A stretch of DNA of 64,000 nt from Lineus longissimus (Eukaryota > Nemertea > Pilidiophora > Heteronemertea > Lineidae), in NCBI RefSeq assembly GCF_910592395.1, contig NC_088316.1, positions 3,410,001 through 3,474,000 on the forward strand, read 5' to 3'. Below are positions 41,966 through 53,629 of this stretch, piece after piece. The notes under the pieces were generated by a model. That model was not told where the DNA came from. It was given only the letters and a program-made list of their open reading frames with translations, and ran no database searches. Every line of letters starts with the position of its first letter. Position 1 is the first letter of the stretch. Both the position numbers and the translations under genes were made by a program.

Positions 41966-43274
41966 AGGGTTAATACGTATTCGGTTTTACGAATAGTTTT
42001 CTTTTTTTCGACAAGATGAAGGTATGGTCTGACATCTCTGTCTTCATCGTGAGGAGGCCAACAGTCGGGCTGGGATCCCCGTTTTGCAACTTCTGCAAAT
42101 TCTGGCAACAGCACCCTCGAAACCTGCGTATTTGACTATACCATGGAGGTACCACGGCATAGATTTAGCTTCACTGACATGAGGTTAAATGTACAGCTTG
42201 TAAAAAAGTGTGCCATATCTCGCCTAATGGACACAGCAGAGAGTAGGAATGCCAATGGTAGCAACCACTTGCAAAAGAGGGATCTTTGCCTGACTGGCCT
42301 GGTCAAGTGTGACATAGATTATCTTCTCGGGGGCTGTTGACAGGAATATCTTAATGGGAGTCGAAGTGACTAATATTTACAGGGTCTTGGCTTGGTTTGA
42401 CTTGTGCCAATGTACTTATGTGATGGAGAGATGGAGAGATGGAGAGACACCCCAATTGTTGACTCTGTGTTACTCAATCTTGCAGAGGTCTTACCCATAT
42501 GGCTACTCCTGTCTTCAGTCTCCATTAGATGCCCTACATTATAGTGTGCCATAAACATTTCAACCTTTACATATTGAATTCACATGCCTACAATTCGGCC
42601 TTGTGCATTCATATATTTACACCCTTTTGCAATTTGCAGCCGAGGCCCAGGCCTTCGGGCCTCTTGTTACATGGTGTGCAACCAACACTTGTCACATATC
42701 CTTTTAAGTTTAGAAATCACTCCTTTCTGCCTTGTTACACAAAACGTCCCGTACCCTATTGACGCATTGACAGAAGCTTGCTTTCTGCCCAGTTGTTTAT
42801 CTATTATATGGAGTGTTTTAAACCAGTTTACGATACATGTATTTGATGTGATGTTGAGGGGGGAGGGGGGGGGGGGTAGATTTGTTGTGTGTTGTTAAAA
42901 GATTATAAAAGTTTACCTCTATTGTCTCATCCATTGTTACATTGGGTGATGAATAGTGTTTTCTAAACTGTCCGCTATGTTCACAATTTTGATTTTATTC
43001 CTGAATGAAAAAACGATTTTTCTCAGTCCTGCCCAGAAAGGTCATTACCTTTTTAGCTGTGAATGAACTTTCACGCTGGTTTTCATTGTAGCATTTCCTC
43101 TAACATCAATGCCACTTAATTGTTGTATCAATTTTGTTGACTTTTCTCTGTCATCGGCAGCAGGTTATTAAGGGTTGCATCTCCATCATATGACGTCCAT
43201 GTCTTCAAATCTGAGTTCTTCTTTGTTGTCGGCAGATGAGGCCGATTTGGATGTTATTTTACATTTTATACAAC
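41966..43274. other. 3'UTR and intergenic, nothing firm
   Basis: Probably includes the UPF0462 3'UTR, but I see no AATAAA. It holds a short (gatggaga)n run near 42420-42450 and a G tract near 42,856-42,876. Several short frames lack family matches. Confidence 0.4.
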
Positions 43275-43634
43275 TTAAAGGGTAACTCGTGTCAAATTTC
43301 ACCGTATAATGTTTTAGCTTTTTTTGACAAATGACTACGTCACTTTCTCATAAATCGGTAAGGTTTTCGAATCGAAATGCACATTTTCTAGAAATTGATG
43401 GTTTAATCCCGCCCGGACGGCTCGCTTCGATGCCGTTGAAATTGTGCTACGCCGACGACGTTTTCATTGATGACGTCACAACATGAACATTTTCGCGGTC
43501 GCAGTGGTTTACATTTAGCGATTTTATGATAAATCTAATCAAAAATGGAAAATTTGAGCTTTACATTTGTGATCAACAATTAAAAACGGACGTATTTCCG
43601 CAAAGTTGTAAATCACATCATAGTATCACTTTAA
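43275..43634 (+). mobile_element. MITE family C, copy 2
   Basis: Near-identical to 19623-19958, with an extra 'gaaattgtgctacgccgacg' stretch. TTAA ends. Confidence 0.87.
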
Positions 43635-43680
43635 ATGACTGAGAGGACCAGTGGTCACTGCATGGAAGAAAGCCTTCTAC

Positions 43681-44402
43681 TGCACCCACTCACCAATAAG
43701 ATCCCAAGCCCGACACTACCTGATATCTACTACCGCCTCAGTGGTAGAGCCTAAACAACCGGGCATAATAGTAGGCCCTTCGCAGCCTTAAAAGGGGTGG
43801 GATATCTTATCTTCGTTTCTTCCGATTGGTCTTTAATAGCATTCCGCGAAGTTACTATTTATAGCTCACAAGGTCATTTGCATAAGATATTGATGACGTT
43901 TTAGTCACGTGACAGTCGGACATCGACACTTATTTCTACGCATTTGAGCTTATTTCAAAGTCAATTATCTTTGACCCTGCATTGTTTTTAACATGAATGA
44001 TACCATAGAGTTAGAGAGAGAAATATTCAGAACAATTATGTAGTATTTCCAACACTCGGACATGTGCCAGATTGAATCTAACTGCCCTAGTCAGAAAGCC
44101 TGAATCCATTACGAAACCGCATGTTTGTCCGACATTGCCTGTAATTCAGCGATGGGGAAATAGAGGGCAGCAGCTGCAGTGACGTCATCTTCGCGGAATG
44201 CTATTGTAATATGAAAAGTTCCGCTGCAGGGAGTCATGACTATTCATGACGATTACGTTGTTATCCCTTGAATAGATATCCCACCCCTTTTATGGCTAAG
44301 AAAGGCCTACTATTGTGTTCGGCTGTTTAGGCTCTACCCATCGAGGCAGTGGTACTAATCGGATATTGTTGGGCTTGGGATCTTATTGGTGAGTAGATGC
44401 AG
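43681..44402. mobile_element. Foldback element U, interrupted by family E element
   Basis: Arms of about 130 bp: left 'ctcaccaataagatcccaag', 'gtagagcctaaacaaccg' and 'aaaaggggtgggatatct', each found inverted at the right. A complete family E copy (43837-44203) sits between the arms. Confidence 0.85.
43837..44203 (+). mobile_element. MITE family E, copy 2
   Basis: tagcattccgcgaagttact to cgcggaatgcta, almost identical to 4627-4993. Nested in element U. Confidence 0.88.
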
Positions 44403-44768
44403 TACATGCAGATATAAAACCTAAATGAACTAACGTCGATGTTTGCAGGGCGTTTCCCAATGCCATGATTGATATTCAGCGAAACGGTCCAATCAGATTT
44501 GGAGAAAGCTGTGTAGCCCTTTGTTTATGGAGTAGCCTAGGGGGTGATCACTCTCCATTAACAAGGTCGTGACGCTGTCTGTTAAAGATCGTACTGCAGT
44601 GCTGGAGAATCAAGACATGCCTGAGAAATGTCAAGTTGGTAACTTTAGAAGAGTTAGTACAAACAGATTTTTCCATCATATGGCTACATGTACATCAACA
44701 TTGATGAAAGATTATTATTTCTTGACGTAGAGTATAGTATCAAATGCACATATTTAGAAGGCACTCCT

Positions 44769-44990
44769 TTAAAAGTGGACTATAGGCAGGAGCAGGGGTG
44801 GTAAATTGGCAATCTTCAGGTGACTAGTATGCACACAAGGCCACTTGGTCATCTTTGATTTGCACTTAATATCTTCCTGGTTCTAGCTTGAATAGTTTTG
44901 ACACACTGTGAGATGGGAGAGACCCCTATTGGTGACTTTCGTGTAACTTTATCATGCCTATGTAACTACTGCCTATAGAGCCCCTTTAAC
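44769..44990 (-). mobile_element. MITE family G, copy 3
   Basis: ttaaaagtggactataggca to tgcctatagagcccctttaa. Reverse orientation and more diverged than the two CYFIP copies. It lacks the exon fragment, showing that the exon piece is not part of the family. Confidence 0.75.
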
Positions 44991-45003
44991 ATACAAGTAA
45001 AGT

Positions 45004-45251
45004 TAAAGGCGTACGCCGTTTGTTAAAAATTTTGAATTTGTAACTGAATTTAAAAATGTCAAATAGCGGAAATACGTATTAAATATAAATTTCAACATTG
45101 TCATTGTGTAGACTGATATACAAATACAAATGTACTATGAATACCAAGTTTAAACAAATTTGCATGCATAATAACTGCACTACGGCATTGTGTAATAGTG
45201 GATTTCTATTTAACTGGACCTCAAGTAATTACGAACGGCATACCCCTTTAA
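45004..45251 (+). mobile_element. MITE family F, copy 2
   Basis: ttaaaggcgtacgccgtttg to cggcatacccctttaa; full length. Confidence 0.85.
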
Positions 45252-45363
45252 GGAGCACAGAGGAGGAAGTGCAGTTTCTTTGATGTATAGATAAAGTAGA
45301 AAAATGTGTACATGTATCAGGGAATAAGATGAAGGGGTAATGTACAGAAGGACATAGCACAGT

Positions 45364-45586
45364 TGTGACTCGCTCTACCAAAACTAGGCGCTTGTCGCAT
45401 CTGAACTTGACAGGTTGATACGGACTTGTTGTTCATTTCCCTATTGTAGACCTTTTGTGAAATCTATTACAAACTGATTTGGTCACATTTCACAAAAGGT
45501 CTACAATAGGGAAATGAACAACAAGTCCGAATCAACCTGTCAAGTTCAGATGCGACAAGCGCCTAGTTTTGGTAGAGCGGGTCACA
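45364..45586. mobile_element. Near-perfect hairpin element, family B, copy 5
   Basis: Almost the same 223-bp hairpin as 21770-21992, differing at only a few bases (tgtgactcgc end; ccgaatc in place of ccgtatc). Here it is intergenic. Confidence 0.92.
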
Positions 45587-46012
45587 GTTTATGTATACTC
45601 CAACATCATGGCTCTTACATCCTGCCGCAGCACCCCCCTTTATACTATGTATGTGAAAGGAGTAAAAGGAAGAGGACTTGTAAGGAAAAGGGGGTAGCAA
45701 GTTCCAATATACGGGTAACCCTTAGATTGAGGATCTACGTGGGAATGAAATTTGGGGACATAGCCAGGACGTGGTCCCTCTGATGCCATACATTGTCTCC
45801 ATATTGATAAATGTGTCCACATTGCCAACAGGGGACAAGGTCACGCCAGTGGCAGAGTGGATTGGCTAAAATAGTTGTTAAAAAATCATCGTTCATTTCG
45901 ATATCTGTGTGTTATTTTCTCTTCGTATTCATAGATCATGTTGATACAACTCTGTGATTCGACAAAAAAAATTTGTAGTCGATTTTGACATTTGAATAGT
46001 TTTTTGGAAAAA

Positions 46013-46203
46013 TGTGACCCACCACGACAAAATGAGTCGCGTGTCGCACAGAAGATGAGCCTAAAATGACACCAGGACATAATAGAAGAAAATGATGTAC
46101 TCAGATGTCACTGAAGGCAGACAACAGTGAAATGAACAACCAGTCCATCTCAACCTGTCAAGCTCGGAGCAACATGAGACTTGTTTCGTCATGGCAGGTC
46201 ACA
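46013..46203. mobile_element. Foldback element family B, copy 6
   Basis: tgtgacccaccacgacaaaa to ttcgtcatggcaggtcaca. Inverted orientation relative to 40302-40495. Confidence 0.82.
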
Positions 46204-46663
46204 AATTGTTATACCTCTAAATGACGTCATCAACATGAATCAATCGAATTTGCACTGAAGCTCGAGTCGATTCTATTTGAATTTTTGGATGAGGAAGTGA
46301 GTAAACAGAAGGAAACATAGATGGAAAAGGAGGGGCACGGTTTCATGTAAAACGAGTAAATAGAGAGAACTTGTATGGAAAAGGGGGACACAGTTATTGG
46401 GCAAAACGAAGGAAAAATCTGAAACCTCACTATACAACAATCAACATGTACTTTTTGCATTTTTACCAACTACGGTACTATTGCATGTAGTGTATTTTAG
46501 ATATCATTGTTGAATGCATATACCTGGTAGATAATATAATGGATAATTGAAATATTTGTTTTTTCGTTCGACTCATTTATTATCATGATCTGCTAAATTA
46601 GCTGATTAGCAGTGGCACCTTTCAGGTGGTGAGTGACCGGCCATTGTGCAGCCATTGTGAATT

Positions 46664-47060
46664 TTCGGAATTCTGTATCGGAAGATTTGGCTTTGTAAAT
46701 TTGAGCTGTCTGGCTGGACTGTCCCGGCTCTTCTCAATGCGAATTCTGAATCGGAAGATGTGGCTTTGTAAATTTGAGCTGTCTGGCTGGATGTCCCGGC
46801 TCTTCTCAATGCGAATAAAGTCGAATTTGACGATCGTCGGTGTAACAGTAACAAATGCCCCCCTGGAAAAAGTGTCCGGCCCTATTGTATTCTGCAATAT
46901 GGTTCTATAGAGAACCTGACCGTCAATAGCTCAGAGATTGTAGCGCATAATAGAATCCTTCGTTTCCCGGGCATTCTCTCCTAGGACATTATAAACTTCT
47001 ACACCGGTTCTTCTCAATGCGAATAAATTTGAATTTGACGATCGCCGGGCTCCGAGACAT
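46664..47060. repeat. Tandem repeat of about 78 bp with a stray third copy
   Basis: 'cggaagatttggctttgtaa', 'atttgagctgtctggctgga' and 'cccggctcttctcaatgcga' occur twice in tandem (46,672-46,815). 'ttcttctcaatgcgaataaa' and 'ttgacgatcg' recur at about 47,007. Open minus-strand frames are repeat translation. Confidence 0.8.
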
Positions 47061-48812
47061 AGAATAAACTCATGTCCTGTACATAACTTGTGACAAATAC
47101 GTAACTTAAGATTTATCAGTTTGCGAATAGTATCGGAGTTGATTCTAAAATACATTGATTGCAACGAACTATGCGCCAACTGAGCCTCGTTTTGACGGCA
47201 GCGGTACGGTTAGGCAGCCACAACCACCAGTGTTGGTGCAAGTGCAATAAAGATAGTCAACATTCCGTTGTTTAGTTTGAATTTTTTTAGAATAGAAACG
47301 GTATTGGATGTCTCATCAAACACCGCTCGGGCTGAGCTGGCATTTCGCCGAAAACCTCGACTTTGGCGAAAAATTTCGCCCCAACCTCGCGGTGCTTCGT
47401 TAATAGACAACCAATGAATCCACTTTGGTATCAGTTCCTCAATCCAATCGCTGGTTCACCCTTGTCGAAATGCCTTTGGCGTACTGTCAAAAAGGAAGTT
47501 ATTAGGCCTGCTCTATATTTATTTCTCGTCAATAGGTTTACTCGCCGACATGTCTTGTGCGGTTCGATAGAAGGTTTTCATGTTTTTCGGTCTTGATGTA
47601 TAATAAGTTTGTGTCATGCTTATCCAAGCTGAACATCTATATTCAAGGCAATGCCAGAAAGCAATAGTGCAATGATAAGCGGTACACGATACTCCACAAT
47701 GGTCACTTTTTATCGCCGTAAATCTTTCTATATTTGATATTTGAAAGCTTTTTAGTGTTTGGTATAACCTGTTGTGAAGTCCGGCATGTTTCTCAATGTC
47801 CCAGTAGGAATATCTTCAACCAAAAGCGGCAATTAGTCAGGCTCGAGAAAAACTTTGCATTGATCGTGATATTGTTCGATAGTATATATATATGTCTTCT
47901 TGAAGTGGCCGTGGTTTACGATTTGGCTGAGTTGTAATAAGACAATTTGCGTCGGATCGACTTAGTCTAGTGCGTGTCCTGAGGTTTGTTGGGCTCGGTG
48001 TCAAGTGAATACTTTTGCTTTGGGTGTGTTGATCTAAGGCAAGTCATGTATACAATGGCATGGAGACAACTCGATCGTTCTCTGGGTGAGGCCAAGATTT
48101 CGGAACATAACGATATCATAGTGATCGTAATGGATGCCTCACACTGAAACCAACCAGTTGGATTACGTCGCTTGGCGTTTAGAGCGGTAAAAGATATTCA
48201 CGAGGCTGTATAAATCAAACCGCCCTATGGACGTCGCCTCGCCATCGCAAGTGACTATTACTTATCCATGACTTTCCCGTGGCATGATTAAAAGCGAGTG
48301 AAGCAGTCGGAAATCCGCGGCATCAAATCCCAACGCCTGCATTGTACGAACCGACCCACCTGAAAAAGAAACATTCACGAGCGCGCAGTAGCTCGGACTT
48401 CACGTGGCATTGCAAGAGAAGAGGACGTCTAGCATTGTTTCGGACATCAATCGTAGATGAGCATCTTCAACATCAGACACAGGCCACATCTGCAGGTTCT
48501 CGTATTTGTAAGTATATAAACTCATTCTGAAATATTTTAGAGTCCCCTACACTCTTTGAACGAAAGACCCCCACAGGTTTTCGATATCCTGAAAAACCTC
48601 CATTGGGTGCAAATTTGTGTTGAATTGCTTTTCAAAAACTCTTATTTCTAAGAATCTATTGCCAAAACCCGCGATTTGGAAGGTATATATTCGTTGCCCT
48701 GTGCAGAAAAAAAACCCTGTTTCTGACTGGAGTACTTGGATAAAGATCGTCGTAATCGCGACCCGACCACTGTCGCATCGGGTCGTTGATTGCCAGTATT
48801 GCAGTAAGGCAA
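47061..48812. other. Intergenic; possible leader exon ending near 48,507
   Basis: No foldback element and no coding match. A strong GTAAGTAT donor-like site at 48,508 follows about 400 bp of relatively GC-rich sequence and could end a non-coding first exon of the gene at 53,630. This is speculative. Confidence 0.3.
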
Positions 48813-49670
48813 TGGGTGATTTCAAAGTTGGTTTTGGTTTTAGTGTTGGGTGTTAGTGTCAGTTTTATTCTTAATTTCTACCCCTAAAAACCTATGTCTG
48901 GATAAGACCAATTCGAGGTTTTAGTTTAACACCAACACCTGGTTTTATCTAAACACCTAAAACCTGGGCTGAAACTAAGAAGATGTTTTATTCTGCAGGT
49001 AAAACTAACACCAAGATGGACAGAGATAAAACCTTGGAAAAACCAAACATGCATGTTGTTGTCATTGTTACTGTTGTTTCCCTAGCAAGTAACCGCTTCC
49101 ATTGCTGGTCGTCGAACGAAATTTGGTCGTCTTCTTTCACGTCCATCATCATTCCCATCAGCGTTCAAAATACATGCAACTACTTCTTGAAATTGTACGA
49201 ATAACATGATTTTTTCCCTTCTTAACACCAACACCAACTTGAAATCCACTCGGTGTTAATGCCTAAGGTGTTAGTTTTATTGGTAATACAAAATGCACTA
49301 CAAATCTTCCAAATATAACACCGAGCTGGGATTAAGATCAGACCTTGGTGTTCCAGTTGGTTTCAGTGTGAAACTAAAACCTAATTTGAAATAGGATAAT
49401 GCTAAAACTGAGTGTCAAAACTAACACCAGAACTGATTTCATTTCTGGTGTTTTGGAGAGTTTTAGTTTTAGTCCCGGTGTTAGTTTTTGACACTAAAAC
49501 CATCCCTTAGTTTTAAGCTAAAACTGGACATAAAGCTAAAACCAACAAACACGGACTTTGAAATAGGATGAAACTAAAACCCACTTCATTTCAATGCTGG
49601 TTTAATCAAGGGTTTTAGTGTCCCATTTAGTTTTAAAACTAAATCTAAAAACTGACTTTGAAATCACCCA
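48813..49670. mobile_element. Low-complexity foldback element S
   Basis: Left end tgggtgatttcaaagt and right end actttgaaatcaccca are inverted. The roughly 860-bp interior is dominated by variants of 'aaaactaaaacc' / 'ggttttagtttt' on alternating strands, so many parts can pair with one another. Confidence 0.75.
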
Positions 49671-49679
49671 ATGTACCCT

Positions 49680-49921
49680 TTAAAAGGGTACGCCGTTCGT
49701 TCATGTTATTTACTGGTGGCTCAGTAAAAAAGAAACGTATATTTTGCATAAACATTCGCCAAAAAACTTGGCCATTATTTGTATATTTGTCTATATAAAC
49801 AACGGCATTGTTGACATTCATATCCAGTGCGCAATGTAGGCCTACTTACACGTCAATTAGAAATATTCAAATTCAAGTTCAGTTTTTTAATTTTTTTAAC
49901 AAACGGAGTATAGGCCTTTAA
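49680..49921 (-). mobile_element. MITE family F, copy 3
   Basis: ttaaaagggtacgccgttcg to aacggagtataggcctttaa, with its TTAA shared with the family H element that follows. Confidence 0.75.
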
Positions 49922-50172
49922 AGGGACAACTTGGGTGTGGATTTATCTGGCCAGGAGGATGACTCCCCTGTTTGCCGCCATGCGCCGCCACTTGTAGTGT
50001 TGCGAGCCAGTTTTGGACATGGCTAGTGAATTTCAGGCAGGTTTTCATGTACGCTTCCTGGTCTATAGTGCATTGTTTATTGCCGTTTTATGATATCTCA
50101 GTTGTCCCGTTTGGAGATATCACGTTTTTGTATAAAAAAATCAACAAAAGCATACCGAAGTTGTCCCTTTTA
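49918..50172 (+). mobile_element. MITE family H, copy 1
   Basis: ttaaagggacaacttgggtg to aagttgtccctttta. Contains 'gccgccatgcgccgccactt' and 'tgaatttcaggcaggt', also found at 55409-55710. Confidence 0.75.
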
Positions 50173-51150
50173 TAAATTCATTTTGTTCTGTTCTTTGAAA
50201 GCGTTCACCTTCTTTCCTGCTACACTGAATAAGGCCAATGGTATAGAAGTAATGAAAGATTTTGTAATTAATTTCACCCTAAGAATAGATTTAGATTCGA
50301 ACGCGATGAAATAGAGATATTAGCAAGAATTCATAATGAATTCTTGATTTACGAATGGTGTTTGCATTGAAAGCTAACATAAAGGGAAAAATGGAGAATT
50401 TTTTCGGGTTTTGTTATGGTAGGCCTATTGATATGATTGAGAGAAAAAAACTTTCCAGTATGTTGCATACATTTATGTGTGTTTTATGGAAGGAAGGCGA
50501 TAATTTAACTGGATCAAAAGATTAGATCTCTCAATGGTGTCCTAAGCATGATCGGGTCCATTGACGAAGCATTTTATATGCGTATCAATGAACCCAATCA
50601 TGCATTTCTTTTAAAGGATGTGTTTAATCACGTTATAACTCTGTCTACGCCTGCTTGGTTACCATCAAGGAAGGATAGAATTGGGTTCAGTTTTCCCTGT
50701 ACTTCATTTCACGAAATGGCATCACTCTGATTTTTGGTTATTTCGCATTTGAACAAAATGTCTTCTTTGCCGTCTTTCAATCAGGATACGTAAAATTATG
50801 GCAGAGCCCCCGACAATACATCTTCTTCTCTTGGAATCTTTCATTGTTTATGAATTTCCGTCCAAAATCCTCATTTTCTCAGAAACATTCGATAACAAGT
50901 TGCCCAACATGTTGTCGAATGTTGTCATGTGTATACAGGGCCAAATATTTGTTGCCCAGGTGTGTTGCCGAGATGTTTCCGAAAATGTTACCGAAAATGT
51001 TGTCAGTGTGTACAGAACTTTAGGCTAGTTTGGCAGAAGCGGACAAACCATGACCAAGAATGTGCCACCTGAAGCGAAAGACATCATATAACCTTTCCCA
51101 GCCATTTTATGCTTGTTTTGCGTCCTGTGCCATTTTTTTGTAAAATGTAG
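50173..51150. other. Intergenic, nothing recognised
   Basis: Short open frames only, without family match. 'ccgagatgtttccgaaaatgtt' is locally repeated near 50,970-51,000. Confidence 0.4.
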
Positions 51151-51506
51151 TACCGGTGTAACATCTGTGGTTGTTTGCCATGTTTCAGTGTTTCCAAACA
51201 ATAGGCAGCTAGAGAGACCACGACTTTTCAATAGGGGGAAACACAGAAAAACTTGTCAATCTATCTTTTAGCGTTCCCAAACAATGAGGGGAAACACTCA
51301 AAAACAGAAACACTCAAAAACATTACACCGGTGTAACATCTGTGGTTGTTTCCCATGTGTCAGTGTTTCCAAACAATAGGCAGCTAGAGAGACCACGACT
51401 TTTCAATAGGGGGGATACACAGAAAAACTTGTCAATCTATTTTTGAGCGTTCCCAAACAATGAGGGGAAACACTCAAAAACAGAAACACTCAGAAACATT
51501 ACACCT
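51150..51506. repeat. Tandem duplication of about 175 bp, 2 copies
   Basis: Both units run from 'ccggtgtaacatctgtggtt' to 'cagaaacactcaaaaacatt', nearly identical. Confidence 0.93.
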
Positions 51507-52347
51507 GGGCTGATTTCCCAAGGCGATCAGCACCGTGTCAATGGTCACTTTTACACCTTTCGATGTTTCCCCAGAGGTTTTCATTATCGTAGCAATCAAT
51601 TATTATGTTCATTATCAATGGCTGGTCCGTGCGATATCTGAACCTTGACACGTTTTAGTGTCAAACTTCTGTACCGTCAGCTCTGCCGTGTGCCCACGTC
51701 CCATGGGGATCCCATCCATCGGGTGGTTTCAAATATATACATTTGTATCTGGAAAGTCTAAACTAGAAAGTCCTATTTAGGTACCAACCCAGTTTGAAGA
51801 GGATTGCGGCATCTCAGTTACGATATATATATCGCAATTTTTTTATTGTTATATTGTTTGTCATAGGCCTACTGACAAAAAACGTGACAGGGCCGAAATT
51901 GCAGTATCTTCAACTGCTGCACGCGCTAGTCCCCTATACCGCGGCCTGATGGTGAAAGCGACGTATGGATCGAGCAGTTATAGGCCATTATATGTCCACG
52001 GTCGAACTGGTCTCGAGACTGTAATCAATAAATAAATAATTCAATGTCGTGAAGCCTATAAATCGCCATTGGATTCACCTGCCACAACATCCACGCGATA
52101 CCTTCAACCGAAGTCGAGCTCAATATCACCTGTTGTGCTGTCATCTGCCCCACGAAGATATATTGAGCGGGACCGCAACGAATTGTTTTCTTCTTTGGGT
52201 TGCTATGGTGGCGACATTGTCTTGTCGAGCTGCGGGTTCCGGAAAATTGATGGGTTATAGATTTTGAATTATAATTTCCCAATACGATCTCATTACGGCG
52301 TAATTGGATTCTTCCTGCCTATAGATGTGTTGTTTTTTGTGTTTCAG

Positions 52348-52406
52348 TCATTTGATTAAAGTTGTTGGACGAACAGGTATTTCGTGGACACAGATCAGGC
52401 GTAGGG
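52348..52406 (+). other. Possible non-coding leader exon
   Basis: Preceded by TTTGTGTTTCAG and followed by GTAAGTAA, both strong splice-like sites, 59 nt apart, 1.2 kb before the acceptor at 53,598. It could be a 5'UTR exon of the 341-residue gene. Confidence 0.3.
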
Positions 52407-53598
52407 GTAAGTAACACAGTCCGTTTATTGCATTCCTGTATTGGTGTTTGTGATCATCTATTGGCGATGAAATGTAGTGTATAAAGTGAAAAGGAACACA
52501 AGATAATATAATATCTCCAACCAAATAATTTGGATTGTCAGAGTGGTGCATTGATTCCGGCATGGTCGGTCGCGGTATACCCACGGCATGTGATAGATGA
52601 GAGCGACTCTCTTCGGCGACAGCACAGGCTTCATCTTGCTTGCCCTCTTTTCTTTACAGTACAAATCGCCTAAAATATAGTTTCATAGAGCCAATAACAG
52701 GCCAAGTTAACGCACATCAATATTTTTTTCAGTATTATCTGCAAGAACCAATAAGCATATATAACAGAATATGAATGCATTTCAAAACAAGACTGAATCT
52801 TATTGGTAGAGGTTCAGCATACCTGCCTTTTGATCATCCTTCCAAATTAATCGCTAGTGTATGATTATGATCGCAATTGGCAACCATACTGAGAGCCCCC
52901 CCCCCCCCCCCACCCACAACCCCGTTATTAATTTCGTGCGTCAGTTAACTCCCGCTGTTTCGCGCCCCATATACTTGTAAGACGTCAAACCGTACAATCA
53001 CTATATAAACAGCCTAACGAGGCCAATTTAACACAGGACAATTATTGTCAAATTCAATTAAATATGTCTTCTTTATAAGGTGCACCTGTAAGACACCAAA
53101 TTTCACTGATCCAGCCTGTCCTTGTCGCCAGCATACACCCTTAAAAAACGGTTTTTGAGCTTTTACAAAAAATTTAAGATTTTTGTTCGAGTCAAAACAA
53201 ATACATGTACATGTATGCACTCCCTTGAGGTTTTTGTTCGGAGAAAGGACAACAGAGGCCCAAAAGCTTTTATTTTAGGAGTGTTTGGAACCCCCTTTGC
53301 GTCTCGCCCGCCGTTTGATAAAGCGACGCTGCAGATTTTCTCTTTACCGTAACCGCTGCTTTTGCCCGGCGTAATCAACAGTATCTAACAACTTCTAAAA
53401 AGCAGCCTCATCACAATTCCTTTAACTAACAGTGAAAAATTATAATTTTGTGTGGTGAGCCTCGTTGTTCAATCAGCATTCGAGACAATCACCAGCGTAT
53501 AGCTCATCTAATCTATTTCCTTCAGTAAATTTCCTTTGAAATTAAGGAGAAGTACTTAACGCCATTTGTTTGACACTGCCCACGTTTTACCGTTTCAG
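52407..53598. other. Intergenic or intronic, nothing recognised
   Basis: Contains a C tract at about 52,898-52,912. No transposon ends or coding match found. Confidence 0.4.
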
Positions 53599-53629
53599 CT
53601 GTCCACCCCGAAGATCGTCCTGAGTCGCC

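Noticed and set aside
46622-46910. Overlapping 80-94 codon ORFs on both strands
   Set aside because: Tandem repeat translation; no family match and no splice context.
47330-47450. Apparent similarity to 11190-11340 (theme of cctcg, accaa and tggtatcaattc words)
   Set aside because: Word-level resemblance only; cannot be distinguished from chance or a very old repeat by eye.
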